Source: HyVt-560 sp964577195
Lineage (GTDB): Bacteria > Pseudomonadota > Gammaproteobacteria > UWMA-0217
Length of the DNA: 22,246 nucleotides
NCBI GenBank assembly: GCA_964577195.1
Contig: CAZNYF010000027.1
Location: 1 to 22,246 of the forward strand
Direction: 5' to 3'
Shown: one piece after another, positions 7,468-15,036 of the stretch
Position numbering within the stretch: position 1 is the stretch's first letter
How the letters are laid out: every line of letters begins with the position of its first letter
Translations under genes and position numbers: made by a program
Notes under the pieces: model-generated
The model's database searches: none
Told to the model about the DNA's origin: nothing
What the model saw: only the letters and a program-made list of their open reading frames with translations

Positions 7468-8064
7468 ATGTTGATTGATTTTATACGTCATGGCGAGCCG
7501 CAGGGTGGTTCCCGTTATCGCGGTCATGGCATTGATGATCCGCTCAGTGAAAAAGGCTGGGCGCAAATGCGCGCAGCTGTGGCGGGTAATCGCCCCTGGA
7601 CGCATGTTATCAGTTCGCCATTGATGCGTTGTCGTGTATTTGCGAAAGCGTTAGCAGCGGAGCGAGGCTTGTCCTGTTCCATTGATTCAGCGTTTAAGGA
7701 AATTGGTTTCGGTGAATGGGAAGGAAAAAACAAGCAAGAGCTGCGAGCAGAGCGCGCTGAAGAGTTTGCAAATTTTTATCTCGATCCGGTACGCAATACG
7801 CCGACCGGCGCGGAGCCAGTGACGTCCTTCCTCGCCAGAATCTCAGCAGGCATGGCATCGTTGCAGCAACATTGGCCGGATGAGCATTTGCTGGTAGTTG
7901 CGCATGCAGGTGTGATTCGAGCTGCAATTGTTACGGCGATAGGCGCTGATGCCGCCAGCATGTATCGAATTCAGGTGAGAAATGCAGGAATTACCCGAAT
8001 AGAATATTCAAATACGCAGACTCTTCTGGTGTTTCATGATGCCCAATCTGATCATCAAGGATAG
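7468..8064 (+). CDS. Histidine phosphatase superfamily protein
   Basis: This 198-residue cytoplasmic protein belongs to the histidine phosphatase (phosphoglycerate mutase-like) superfamily, close to alpha-ribazole phosphatase/CobC-like members. The catalytic RHGE sits at residue 7, with His8 the predicted phosphohistidine. The second arginine motif SSPLMRCR is near residue 51, the acid motif FGEWEG is near 75, and the second histidine lies in VAHAGVIR near 140. I chose ATG 7468 because the family begins only a few residues before the RHG motif; a longer frame upstream merely reads through the antisense of the neighbouring gene. GAGAG lies 6 to 7 nt upstream. No cobalamin gene is nearby, so the substrate remains open. 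Confidence 0.88.
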   Translation: MLIDFIRHGEPQGGSRYRGHGIDDPLSEKGWAQMRAAVAGNRPWTHVISSPLMRCRVFAKALAAERGLSCSIDSAFKEIGFGEWEGKNKQELRAERAEEFANFYLDPVRNTPTGAEPVTSFLARISAGMASLQQHWPDEHLLVVAHAGVIRAAIVTAIGADAASMYRIQVRNAGITRIEYSNTQTLLVFHDAQSDHQG

Positions 8065-8259
8065 TTTTTTCAGCAAACCTGAAATTCTCCACTACTATTA
8101 AAAGAAGTAACTTGTTAAAAAGAAGTGTTTGGTAAACGAACGTCGGTCGTCTGTTTTAAAGCGTTGGTCATTGAACCAATAAACTATTTAACAGTCTGAT
8201 CGAAACCCAATGGTAAATAACGGTTACGAATTGATACTCTGAGCAACGGAGAAACAATC

Positions 8260-8613
8260 ATGCAGACACATTTTTTAAACAAATTCGCCCTCGGAGTCGC
8301 TGTACTGGTGCTTGGGTTTTGGGGTGTCGTACTAATTGTGCATCCTGAATTGGTACACGGTAGTTTTAGCTCAGAACCATTGAATCACGCGCAAGCCGGG
8401 ATGATGGGTGCCGCTTTTCTTGGGCTGGCATTAATCTCGCTGGTGACGGAAACGGGCTGGATGAGTACTCGCCGTGCATTGGGTGTGTCACTGGCTGTGC
8501 TGGTGCTGGTCGCAGCGTTGCTGATGTTTGGCCCTGGCACCATCATGGTGACGCCGTTAACTTCAATGAGTCTGATTGCAACTCTTTCGGTAGTGTTTTT
8601 CTTGATGATTTAG
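8260..8613 (+). CDS. Small multi-pass membrane protein of unknown function
   Basis: I do not recognise this 117-residue protein. It has about four hydrophobic segments: residues 8-27, 43-62, 72-91 and 97-117, the last ending flush at the C-terminus. A short polar loop (HPELVHGSFSSEPLNHAQ) separates the first two. It has no cysteine or obvious catalytic motif. The start ATG 8260 is well supported by GGAG eight nt upstream. It stands alone with 195 nt upstream, so it probably has its own promoter, and it ends convergently 21 nt from murB. An inverted repeat, TTGGT-N6-ACCAA (8164-8179), lies in the upstream region and could be an operator, but I have no further evidence. Confidence 0.75.
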   Translation: MQTHFLNKFALGVAVLVLGFWGVVLIVHPELVHGSFSSEPLNHAQAGMMGAAFLGLALISLVTETGWMSTRRALGVSLAVLVLVAALLMFGPGTIMVTPLTSMSLIATLSVVFFLMI

Positions 8614-8634
8614 CCGTGTTCTTGATCATCTTAA

Positions 8635-9648
8635 TCAGATCAGCCTCGGCTCAGGCTCCAGTTCAACCCCAAAATGCTCCAGTACCGATGCCTGAATTTT
8701 CTGCGCGAGTTGCCAGATTGATTCACCACTAGCATCGCCATGATTTACCAGCACCAGCGCGTGTTGCGCTGACACACCAGCAGCGCCTTCTCTAAATCCT
8801 TTCCAGCCACACTGCTCAATGAGCCAGGCAGCAGATAATTTGCTGTGGATATCATCGTGCTTGAATATGGGTAGTTTTGGGTGGTTCGCTTTAAGCTGGT
8901 CTGCTTGGTGTTGAGCAATGATCGGGTTTTTAAAAAAACTCCCTGCGTTGCCGGTGATTGCGGGGTCGGGTAGTTTTTGACGACGCAGTTGACATACAGC
9001 CGCGCTGATTTTTTTGGCGCTCAATTCATCATCACTGTATTCAGCCAGAGCTTGGCGCAGACCACCATAATCAAGATGCCAAACCGGAGACAGTGGTAGT
9101 TTAAGGGTCACACTTTGAATCAAGTATTGTTCTAAATTTCGTTTGAAGTAGCTGTCTCGATAGCCGAAACCAGCGTCATCCAGATCAAAGCTGCGATGTT
9201 CTCCTGTGGTTAAATCGACGGCATCGAGCGCATGAAAACAAGATTTGAATTCCACGCCATAGGCACCAATATTCTGAATCGGTGCGGCGCCGACGGTTCC
9301 AGGAATCAGCGAGAGGTTTTCCAGGCCAGAATACCCTCGGTGTATGGTTTCCAGTACCAGCCGATGCCACGAGTACCCGGCGCCGACGCGCAAAAAAACC
9401 GAGCCGTCCATAGTGCCCAGCTCTTCGATAGCGGCATTGTCAGGGTGTAGCACCACACCTGGAAAATCAGCGCGAAACAGCAGGTTGCTACCTTCTCCCA
9501 GGATGAGTCTGGGTAGGTTTTTCCAGCGAGCATCATCCAGTATCCGGGGGATGTCATCGACAGACTCCAGGGAGATAAAGTATCGAGCGGAGGCAGCAAT
9601 GCCAAAGGTGTTGTACGGTTTTAGCGAGATGTTTTCAAAAATTTGCAT
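8635..9648 (-). CDS. murB: UDP-N-acetylenolpyruvoylglucosamine reductase
   Basis: MurB is the flavoenzyme that reduces UDP-GlcNAc-enolpyruvate to UDP-MurNAc with NADPH, the second committed step of peptidoglycan precursor synthesis in the cytoplasm. The sequence shows the FAD-binding start SLKPYNTFGI, ILGEGSNLLF (about residue 50), GLENLSLIPGTVGAAPIQ, the tyrosine-rich GYRDSYFK, the catalytic-serine motif NAGSFFKNP and a C-terminal Glu in ELEPEPRLI. The length of 337 residues and the inserted Y-containing loop fit type I MurB, as in E. coli. I prefer ATG 9648 over an upstream ATG (9669) because the family begins just before this point; neither has a strong Shine-Dalgarno. It diverges from a glycosyltransferase gene over a short AT-rich gap. 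Confidence 0.96.
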   Translation of the reverse strand: MQIFENISLKPYNTFGIAASARYFISLESVDDIPRILDDARWKNLPRLILGEGSNLLFRADFPGVVLHPDNAAIEELGTMDGSVFLRVGAGYSWHRLVLETIHRGYSGLENLSLIPGTVGAAPIQNIGAYGVEFKSCFHALDAVDLTTGEHRSFDLDDAGFGYRDSYFKRNLEQYLIQSVTLKLPLSPVWHLDYGGLRQALAEYSDDELSAKKISAAVCQLRRQKLPDPAITGNAGSFFKNPIIAQHQADQLKANHPKLPIFKHDDIHSKLSAAWLIEQCGWKGFREGAAGVSAQHALVLVNHGDASGESIWQLAQKIQASVLEHFGVELEPEPRLI

Positions 9649-9725
9649 AGTTACAATCAGCCTGAGCATTCCCGCACAGTAAACAGCCCAAGTCTTGAAT
9701 AAAATTTCTAGTCGAAAAAAAGAAT

Positions 9726-9731
9726 TATAAT
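9726..9731 (+). promoter_or_regulatory. -10 box TATAAT just ahead of the glycosyltransferase ATG
   Basis: A perfect TATAAT ends 6 nt before ATG 9738. If used, transcription would begin at or within a base or so of the A of ATG, giving a leaderless message. No Shine-Dalgarno is present in the short leader. A matching -35 box at normal spacing is not evident; TTGAAT at 9695 is too far away. ATTATAAT is also close to self-complementary, so it could serve the divergent murB instead. Confidence 0.4.
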
Positions 9732-9737
9732 CACAAT

Positions 9738-10715
9738 ATGGATGTTAAAGCCGAACTCGTCATTTCGACAGTCAACTATCGAACACCGCAGCACACTTGT
9801 GAGTGTATCGACTCTGTCATGGCAGAGCGAGATGCATTGCCACCGTTTACGATGGTGATTATAGATAATCTCTCTGGCGATGATTCGCTGGTGCGGATTC
9901 AGCAGTATATTGATGCAAATGAATTAAATGACTGGGTGAGGTTAATTGCTGCGCCACGCAACGGAGGCTATGCTTATGGAAACAATCTCGCCATCCAAAG
10001 CGCGCTTGATGCAGGGCATCAGCCAAAATTCATTTGGTTTTTAAACCCGGATACACGAATCTTTGCTGGCGCAGGAAATGTGCTGATTGATTTTCTCAAT
10101 GCGCACCCGCGTGCGGGCATGGCAGGTAGTCGTCTGGAAGACGATGACGGCACAGTACAGGTCTCTGCGTTTCGTTTCCCTTCCCCTGTATCTGAATTTA
10201 TTGGTGCAATGCAGCTGGGTATTCTGGATCGAATTTTTCGGTTTCATCTGGTGCCAATGGCGTTGGATAATGAGCCCAGCGAAGCAAGCTGGTTGGCTGG
10301 CGCATCAATGATGATGAAGGCTGAGGTGATGGATGATATCGGTTTGATGGATGAAGCCTACTTCCTCTATTTTGAAGAGGTTGACTACTGCGTTGCAGCA
10401 AAGCGCCACAAATGGAAAATCTGGAATGTGCCGCAAAGCCGTGTTTATCATGCGGTAGGTGCTGCGACGGGAATTTCTGATCATCGCAAGAAAGCGCCGC
10501 GCCGGCCGCAATACTGGTTTGAATCCAGACGCCGTTTCTTTCTTAAAAACTTTGGTAAGCTGCGTGCATTGCTGAGTGACTTGGCTTTGCTGAGTGGTTA
10601 TTCTATCTGGCGTTTACGTCGATTTGTGCAGCGTAAACCTGACATTGATCCACCGTATTTTCTTCGCGACTTATTTGCCAATTCTGTACTCACCAAAGGG
10701 TTTTCAATCAAGTGA
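9738..10715 (+). CDS. Family 2 glycosyltransferase (rhamnosyltransferase-like)
   Basis: This 325-residue GT-A fold glycosyltransferase transfers a sugar from a nucleotide donor to an acceptor at the cytoplasmic face. Visible features: the N-terminal ISTVNYRTP strand, IIDNLSGDDS with the nucleotide-binding Asp, NGGYAYGNN near residue 75, the metal-binding-type motif NPDT near residue 103, LAGASMMM, and the acceptor-site FLYFEEVDYC near residue 215. The overall pattern resembles WbbL/RfbN-type rhamnosyltransferases. The tail (about 255-310) is basic and amphipathic, probably membrane-associating. It overlaps the next gene by 4 nt (GTGA), so the trio that follows is one unit. The donor sugar and acceptor cannot be read from the sequence. 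Confidence 0.88.
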   Translation: MDVKAELVISTVNYRTPQHTCECIDSVMAERDALPPFTMVIIDNLSGDDSLVRIQQYIDANELNDWVRLIAAPRNGGYAYGNNLAIQSALDAGHQPKFIWFLNPDTRIFAGAGNVLIDFLNAHPRAGMAGSRLEDDDGTVQVSAFRFPSPVSEFIGAMQLGILDRIFRFHLVPMALDNEPSEASWLAGASMMMKAEVMDDIGLMDEAYFLYFEEVDYCVAAKRHKWKIWNVPQSRVYHAVGAATGISDHRKKAPRRPQYWFESRRRFFLKNFGKLRALLSDLALLSGYSIWRLRRFVQRKPDIDPPYFLRDLFANSVLTKGFSIK

Positions 10716-11257
10716 ATCAAGCTGTTAAACCTTCCACTGATTCGCTCATGAGTCAGGTTCGCAGTGACTGGATCTCGCATGAGAAGGACTGGACTCGCCC
10801 TGGGTTTCGCGCCCTGGCATTTTACCGTTTCGGGGTCTGGCGGATGGGCGTTGGGAATAAACTGCTGCGTGCGCCGCTGAGTATTTTGTATCGGGCACTG
10901 TATCGTTTTGCGCGCAATATCTATGGTATCGAAGTACCGTATTCGGCCGAGATAGGAAAAAATGTGGTGTTTGAACATCAGGGCGGGATTGTCATTCATG
11001 GCGATGCGAAAATTGGTGATGGCTGCATTATTCGTCAAGGTGTGACGCTAGGAAATCGCTATGTGGAAGATCCATTTTCTTCACCGCAGCTAGGTAAAAA
11101 TGTCAACGTAGGTGCGGGTGCGAAGGTGCTCGGTGCCGTTGTGATTGGAGATAACGCCGTTATTGGCGCAAATGCGGTGGTGCTAAAAGATGTCCCCGCC
11201 GATCATATTGCTGTTGGTGTTCCCGCTACGATTAAGCCTCGTACTCAGCATGACTAG
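10712..11257 (+). CDS. CysE-like hexapeptide-repeat O-acetyltransferase
   Basis: This 181-residue protein is an acyltransferase with a left-handed beta-helix, most like serine acetyltransferase (CysE/EpsC type). It starts with GTG 10712 overlapping the upstream stop. An N-terminal helical part (about residues 1-70), containing FRALAFYRFGVWRMG, precedes the repeats. The catalytic-type His lies in FEHQGGIVIHGDAKIGDG (about residue 90). Further hexapeptide turns follow in IGKNVVF, LGKNVNVGAGAKVLG and IGDNAVIGANAVVLKDVP. Placed between two glycosyltransferase genes, it is more likely a sugar O-acetyltransferase for a glycan than the cysteine-biosynthetic enzyme, but the sequence alone does not separate these. 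It overlaps the next start by 8 nt. Confidence 0.85.
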   Translation: MNQAVKPSTDSLMSQVRSDWISHEKDWTRPGFRALAFYRFGVWRMGVGNKLLRAPLSILYRALYRFARNIYGIEVPYSAEIGKNVVFEHQGGIVIHGDAKIGDGCIIRQGVTLGNRYVEDPFSSPQLGKNVNVGAGAKVLGAVVIGDNAVIGANAVVLKDVPADHIAVGVPATIKPRTQHD

Positions 11258-12233
11258 TGTTGGTACCGCACTGGTGGTGATTGGTCGTAACGAAGCGCGC
11301 CATCTCGCCATTTCTCTATCTGCTGTTCACGGTAAGTTCGGGCGCATGATTTATGTTGATTCCGGCTCCACAGATGGTAGTCGAGAAATCGCAACACAAG
11401 CCGGCGCAGAGGTGATTGAACTCGATACTTCAATTCCGTTTACCGCTGCCAGAGCTAGAAATGCTGGCTTTGATCAGCTGGGAGCAGAGATAGAGTTTGT
11501 ACAATTTATCGATGGTGATTGCGAACTGATCCCCGCTTATCTTGATCAAGCCATCGGCTATTTGCAGGAACATGCCGATACCGCAATGGTTTGCGGCAGA
11601 AGGTTGGAGCGATACCCGGAGCGTTCTATTTTCAACAAACTCTGTCATCTTGAATGGAATACGCCGGTGGGGGAAACCGATTATTGCGGTGGCGATATCA
11701 CGGTTCGTCGCGAGGCTTTGGCGCAAATTGGCGGTTACAATTCAGAGCTTATCGCGGGTGAAGATCCGGAAATCTGTGTTCGCCTGCGTCGCAATGGCTG
11801 GAAGATTTTCCGTATTAACGCCGATATGACCTGGCACGATGCCAACATCACCAAGCTTTCTCAGTGGTGGAAACGCCAGCAGCGCACCGGACATGCCTTT
11901 GCCGAAGGATCGCATCTTCACGGTAAATCAGCGGAGCAGCATTGGGTGCGGGAAACCCGTAGCAACTGGTTTTGGGGCGGACTGTTCTTTTTAACACTGG
12001 CTGGCGCGGTGGCATTTTCACCGTGGCTGTTGCTACTGCTGCTAGTGTTTCCACTGCAAGCAATTCGTCTGGCAATAAATGCGCCAAGCCCCGTAAATGC
12101 GCAGTCAGCTAAAGTCAGATTGATGTACGGGCTGGATTGTTTTTTTGGAAAAGTGCCAGAATTTATCGGTCAGCTTCGGTTCGTGATCGGGCGAGCACTG
12201 AATAAAAAGCAATCGATTATTGAGTATAAATAG
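11250..12233 (+). CDS. Family 2 glycosyltransferase with C-terminal membrane segments
   Basis: This 327-residue GT-A glycosyltransferase shows VVIGRNEARHL (about residue 8), IYVDSGSTDGS, the DXD-type FIDGDCEL near residue 90, the GGDITVRR strand and GEDPEICVRLRRNGWKI (about 170-186), the acceptor-activation motif. A hydrophobic stretch (about residues 245-285) forms one or two membrane segments near the C-terminus. Start ATG 11250 was chosen because the family begins just before VVIGRNEA; a longer in-frame start at 11190 would be only antisense-like extension over the previous gene. The start lies within the last 8 nt of the acetyltransferase gene with no clear Shine-Dalgarno, which suggests translational coupling. 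The donor and acceptor are unknown. It likely completes a small glycan-assembly cluster with the two genes before it. Confidence 0.88.
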   Translation: MTSVGTALVVIGRNEARHLAISLSAVHGKFGRMIYVDSGSTDGSREIATQAGAEVIELDTSIPFTAARARNAGFDQLGAEIEFVQFIDGDCELIPAYLDQAIGYLQEHADTAMVCGRRLERYPERSIFNKLCHLEWNTPVGETDYCGGDITVRREALAQIGGYNSELIAGEDPEICVRLRRNGWKIFRINADMTWHDANITKLSQWWKRQQRTGHAFAEGSHLHGKSAEQHWVRETRSNWFWGGLFFLTLAGAVAFSPWLLLLLLVFPLQAIRLAINAPSPVNAQSAKVRLMYGLDCFFGKVPEFIGQLRFVIGRALNKKQSIIEYK

Positions 12234-12268
12234 TTCCCGTCCACACCTGAACCGTTCTCGCTTTGCCC

Positions 12269-13003
12269 CTAGACTTTCCAGATTAAACTAGCCATGCGAC
12301 CCGTAATGCCATCGCGACGGTAGGAATAAAACCGCTCTACATCGGTATAGGTACATTCTCCTCCGCCACTCACCTGAGTGACACCCACGGATCCAAGCTT
12401 GATTCTTGCAAGTGCGTAAATATCTGCTAGCCAGTGATTGTCGCCGGTTTGGATAAAGGCCGCTGCTGATGTGCTTTGTTCGGCGACAAATGCTTCGCGC
12501 ACTTCGCTGCCTACCTCAAATACTTTAGGCCCAATGGCGGGGCCGAGCCAGCAGATTATTTTTTCCGGGTTAGTGTTCAATGATTTTACCGTGGCTTGCA
12601 GAATGCCTGCTGCCAAACCACGCCAGCCAGCGTGTGCGACGGCGACTGCTACACCGTCTTCTGTGCAAAAAAATACAGGAAGGCAATCAGCAGTCAGGAC
12701 GCTGCAGACGACGTTATTTTGGTTGGTGAAAGCCGCATCTGCGGATATATTGGTAGCGACATTTGCTGCGTTGACTACTGTGGTGCCGTGTACCTGTTGG
12801 AGCCAGAGCGGTTCTGCGGGAAGGTTGAGCCGGGTACTGAGTAAAGCACGATTCTTTATAACGTGTGCAGGCGCATCATTCACATGATCGCCTAAATTAA
12901 GTTGCTCGTAGGGCGGTGTGCTTACGCCGCCAATGCGGGTTGTCACGCAGGCTTGAATGTTGGCTGGGCAGCGCCAGTCAGGATGAATAACGACCGGGCT
13001 AAT
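12269..13003 (-). CDS. pgeF: Peptidoglycan editing factor / laccase-domain protein, apparent ATT start
   Basis: PgeF (YfiH family) is a copper/zinc-binding laccase-like protein proposed to correct mis-incorporated L-Ser in peptidoglycan stem peptides. With the start at 13003 the product is 244 residues, against about 243 in E. coli, and the metal ligands fall at His72 (in LQQVHG), Cys107 (TADCLP) and His124 (AHAGWRG), matching the E. coli site. CTYTDVERFYSYRRDG near the C-terminus is also diagnostic. No ATG, GTG or TTG lies in the expected start region: the frame reads ATC ATT AGC, so ATT 13003 overlapping the TAG of the upstream gene (ATTAG) is the best candidate. In-frame ATG codons lie only far upstream in an unlike, arginine-rich reading. 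No Shine-Dalgarno is visible; re-initiation is likely. Confidence 0.9.
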   Translation of the reverse strand: MSPVVIHPDWRCPANIQACVTTRIGGVSTPPYEQLNLGDHVNDAPAHVIKNRALLSTRLNLPAEPLWLQQVHGTTVVNAANVATNISADAAFTNQNNVVCSVLTADCLPVFFCTEDGVAVAVAHAGWRGLAAGILQATVKSLNTNPEKIICWLGPAIGPKVFEVGSEVREAFVAEQSTSAAAFIQTGDNHWLADIYALARIKLGSVGVTQVSGGGECTYTDVERFYSYRRDGITGRMASLIWKV

Positions 13004-13463
13004 GATGGGTCGCTTTGGAGGCAGAATCTGGATCGAAGGCTTCCTCAATGACCAGTCCGCCGCTGTGAACCCGCTTGCCAAATAATAAGCAGGCTTTGCC
13101 AAATGCCGTGGTAGATTTTTTCTCACACCATTCCCACTCAAACGGGGAGCTGCTAACCGGAATTTGCCAGTGGCCAGTGATAAACACCTCGCCCAGCTTA
13201 ATTTCCACAGTCCAGTCACGCCACGGGGCGTCTTCATCCTCGGACGATTTATATTCTTGCTCGGTTAAGCGGCAATAGTTTCCTTCTGTGTCATCGCTAA
13301 CAGTCACTTCATGAATGATGTGTTCGCTAACGATGCAACTCTCCCAGCCGGTATGAACCTCGGTTGCGGTGGTGAACAGCGCAGTAATCAGACCCTCAGG
13401 AGTTACTTTTAAGGAAAGTGGTGTTTCCCACGAAGGTTGTGTTTTGTTATCTGCCAGACTCAT
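12999..13463 (-). CDS. Acidic protein of unknown function coupled to pgeF
   Basis: I do not recognise this 154-residue soluble protein. It has no signal peptide or membrane segment and is acidic, with a charged cluster at SSEDEDAPWRDW (about residues 73-84). Hydrophobic strands alternate with polar stretches, suggesting a mostly beta fold. A tryptophan-rich core (WRDWTVEIK, TGHWQIPV, FEWEW) lies at 81-115. Its composition looks like a genuine protein; the overlapping frame antisense or shifted over the same bases does not. The start is ATG 13463, with a weak Shine-Dalgarno. The stop TAG overlaps the presumed ATT start of pgeF, so it is translationally linked to a peptidoglycan-quality gene. 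That link is the only clue to function. Confidence 0.65.
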   Translation of the reverse strand: MSLADNKTQPSWETPLSLKVTPEGLITALFTTATEVHTGWESCIVSEHIIHEVTVSDDTEGNYCRLTEQEYKSSEDEDAPWRDWTVEIKLGEVFITGHWQIPVSSSPFEWEWCEKKSTTAFGKACLLFGKRVHSGGLVIEEAFDPDSASKATHH

Positions 13464-13529
13464 ATCGCTAAATTCTAAGAATAGATGGGTAATGAAAAGG
13501 TGAGTTGATTACTTTAGCAAGTAGACCCA

Positions 13530-14144
13530 TCACATGCCATTTTTGAACTCGCTGGTATCGGTGACGCCAGTAGCACGAACCTTAGCCAGCGCAGTGGCAT
13601 ATTCTTTAAGAATATTGAGCGCGTAGGGAATGCGTTTGCGAAAGTAGCCATCTTCTTCGGGATTATTGTCAGCGGTGTTTTCGTTTAAAACAGATTCCAC
13701 ATTGCGCACGATGAGCTGCTCAGGAATGTAGCAAATCCGATTATTCTTATAGCTGCTCATGCGTAACTCGGCAACGGGATAGGCACCACCAGGCCCGGAT
13801 GAGACCCCCACCAACAGTGCTGGCTTATGTGCGAACTGCATAGCGCCGAATAGCAGAAATAGATTTTTCAATCCTGCTGGTGCTTGCCCGTGCCATTCTG
13901 GCGCGATGACCACAAAGGCATCGCTGGATTCAAATTCTTTTGCGATAGGCGCCAGCTGCTCTTTCCATGCCTCATCACCATCCCAAATCGATTCATCCCA
14001 AAGCGGCAGCGGATTACCCGAGAGGCTAAAGAGAAATGTCTCCTCACAGAGCTTCTCTTCCAAAAGCCTGGATTCAATATATTTTGCAACTTTAAGGCTT
14101 TGTGCTTCCTTGCGGTGGCTACCGCTGATAATGGATATTTTCAT
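13530..14144 (-). CDS. NAD(P)H-dependent FMN reductase (flavodoxin-like fold)
   Basis: This 204-residue protein matches the NADPH-dependent FMN reductase family (PF03358). It would bind FMN and transfer electrons from NAD(P)H to flavin, quinone or azo/chromate-type acceptors in the cytoplasm. The phosphate-binding loop GSHRKEAQS lies at residues 8-16. The flavin-edge motif APEWHGQAPAGLKNLF near residue 80 is a variant of the usual PEYNGS...LKN motif, with Trp and His in place of Tyr and Asn. The next typical stretch is LVGVSSGPGGAYP. It lies first in a minus-strand block with the unknown acidic gene (66 nt downstream) and pgeF. The physiological substrate is not indicated. Confidence 0.85.
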   Translation of the reverse strand: MKISIISGSHRKEAQSLKVAKYIESRLLEEKLCEETFLFSLSGNPLPLWDESIWDGDEAWKEQLAPIAKEFESSDAFVVIAPEWHGQAPAGLKNLFLLFGAMQFAHKPALLVGVSSGPGGAYPVAELRMSSYKNNRICYIPEQLIVRNVESVLNENTADNNPEEDGYFRKRIPYALNILKEYATALAKVRATGVTDTSEFKNGM

Positions 14145-14252
14145 GAGATTCTCATAAATTGGGGAATGCGCAAGATTCTAGCGGTTCCCGTTCTTGCATG
14201 CGAGAACTCCCGCTCGTTGAACTGGTCGGGTTGGTCTTTGTCTAAGAAAGAG

Positions 14253-14291
14253 ATGCCACTATTTTCTGCACGCTTTGAATCCACTCACTAA
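14253..14291 (+). other. Possible 12-codon leader ORF before the methyltransferase
   Basis: ATG 14253 is preceded directly by the purine run AAGAAAGAG (14244-14252). The frame codes for 12 residues, MPLFSARFESTH, and stops with TAA at 14289-14291. A TTG in the methyltransferase frame follows after one base (14293). This could be a translated leader with re-initiation, or a frameshift at the 5' end of a gene that once started at 14253. No regulatory role can be shown. Confidence 0.3.
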
Positions 14292-15036
14292 CTTGTCAAG
14301 AAAGCTTGAGAAATCACTGACCACGCGTGGCGCTTTTGGCACCATCGGCCATCTGGTTCGTTCGACGCCTCACCATCTGAAAAATTCGCTGTTATTGCAA
14401 GCTTCTCATGCGCAGCCAATTCCTGATGAATTCGATTCGTTATATGACGGAATTGATACGGCTGGCGTCATAAAGTTAAGCAATCTCAAGGTTGCTGATA
14501 GTGACTGGAAATTCGGCCACGGCTATCAGGCGATTCGCCCAGGGGATTTTTCCGATCTTTTTCAGGCATTGCCGCTGAATTTTTCTCAATTTGTGTTTAT
14601 CGATATCGGTTCTGGCAAAGGTCGGGCATTACTCCTGGCCGCAGCTTACCCTTATCAGGCGATTATCGGTGTGGAATTGGTTGACGAGTTACACGTGATC
14701 GCGGAAAAAAATATCCTTCAATTTCCTGATGCGAAAAAGATGGGCAAAAATATCAGTTCTGTTTGCTGCAATGCGTTGAGTTTTTCGTTGCCAGATCAGC
14801 CGCTGGTGATTTTTATGTACAACCCTTTTACGGAGCGGGTTTTGGCGCAGTTTGTCGACAACGTCATCCATTCGGTCACCAGGCAGCCGCGTGACGTCTA
14901 TCTATATTACTGGAATGACCGCTATTCTGAGGTGCTTGAATCTGCCGGATTGACAGCAATTCAATCAGGTATATCGGCGGGAGACCCCTGGAGTATTTAC
15001 AAAATACTGGCTGATCAATGTCAACACCGCATATAA
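14275..15036 (+). CDS. Class I SAM-dependent methyltransferase
   Basis: This 253-residue (or 247-residue) protein has a Rossmann-type SAM fold. Motif I is FIDIGSGKGRALLL (about residue 108), followed by the acidic GVELVDELH strand, and FMYNPF (about residue 180) occupies the catalytic-loop region. The N-terminal about 85 residues, with the conserved-looking DGIDTAGV and GYQAIRPGDF, precede the fold as in uncharacterised relatives. There is no ATG in the start region: TTG 14275 or TTG 14293 are the candidates, and neither has a good Shine-Dalgarno. A strong purine run precedes an out-of-frame ATG at 14253 instead. Substrate and pathway are unknown; it stands alone between two oppositely arranged neighbours. 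Confidence 0.75.
   Translation: MNPLTNLSRKLEKSLTTRGAFGTIGHLVRSTPHHLKNSLLLQASHAQPIPDEFDSLYDGIDTAGVIKLSNLKVADSDWKFGHGYQAIRPGDFSDLFQALPLNFSQFVFIDIGSGKGRALLLAAAYPYQAIIGVELVDELHVIAEKNILQFPDAKKMGKNISSVCCNALSFSLPDQPLVIFMYNPFTERVLAQFVDNVIHSVTRQPRDVYLYYWNDRYSEVLESAGLTAIQSGISAGDPWSIYKILADQCQHRI

Noticed and set aside
11190..11249. Extra 20 residues at the start of the second glycosyltransferase
   Set aside because: They overlap the acetyltransferase gene by a further 60 nt and precede the normal family start.
13004..13237. N-terminal extension of pgeF of 78 residues starting at ATG 13237
   Set aside because: It is an arginine-rich reading of the upstream acidic gene in another frame, has no family match I know and would make the protein far longer than other PgeF proteins.
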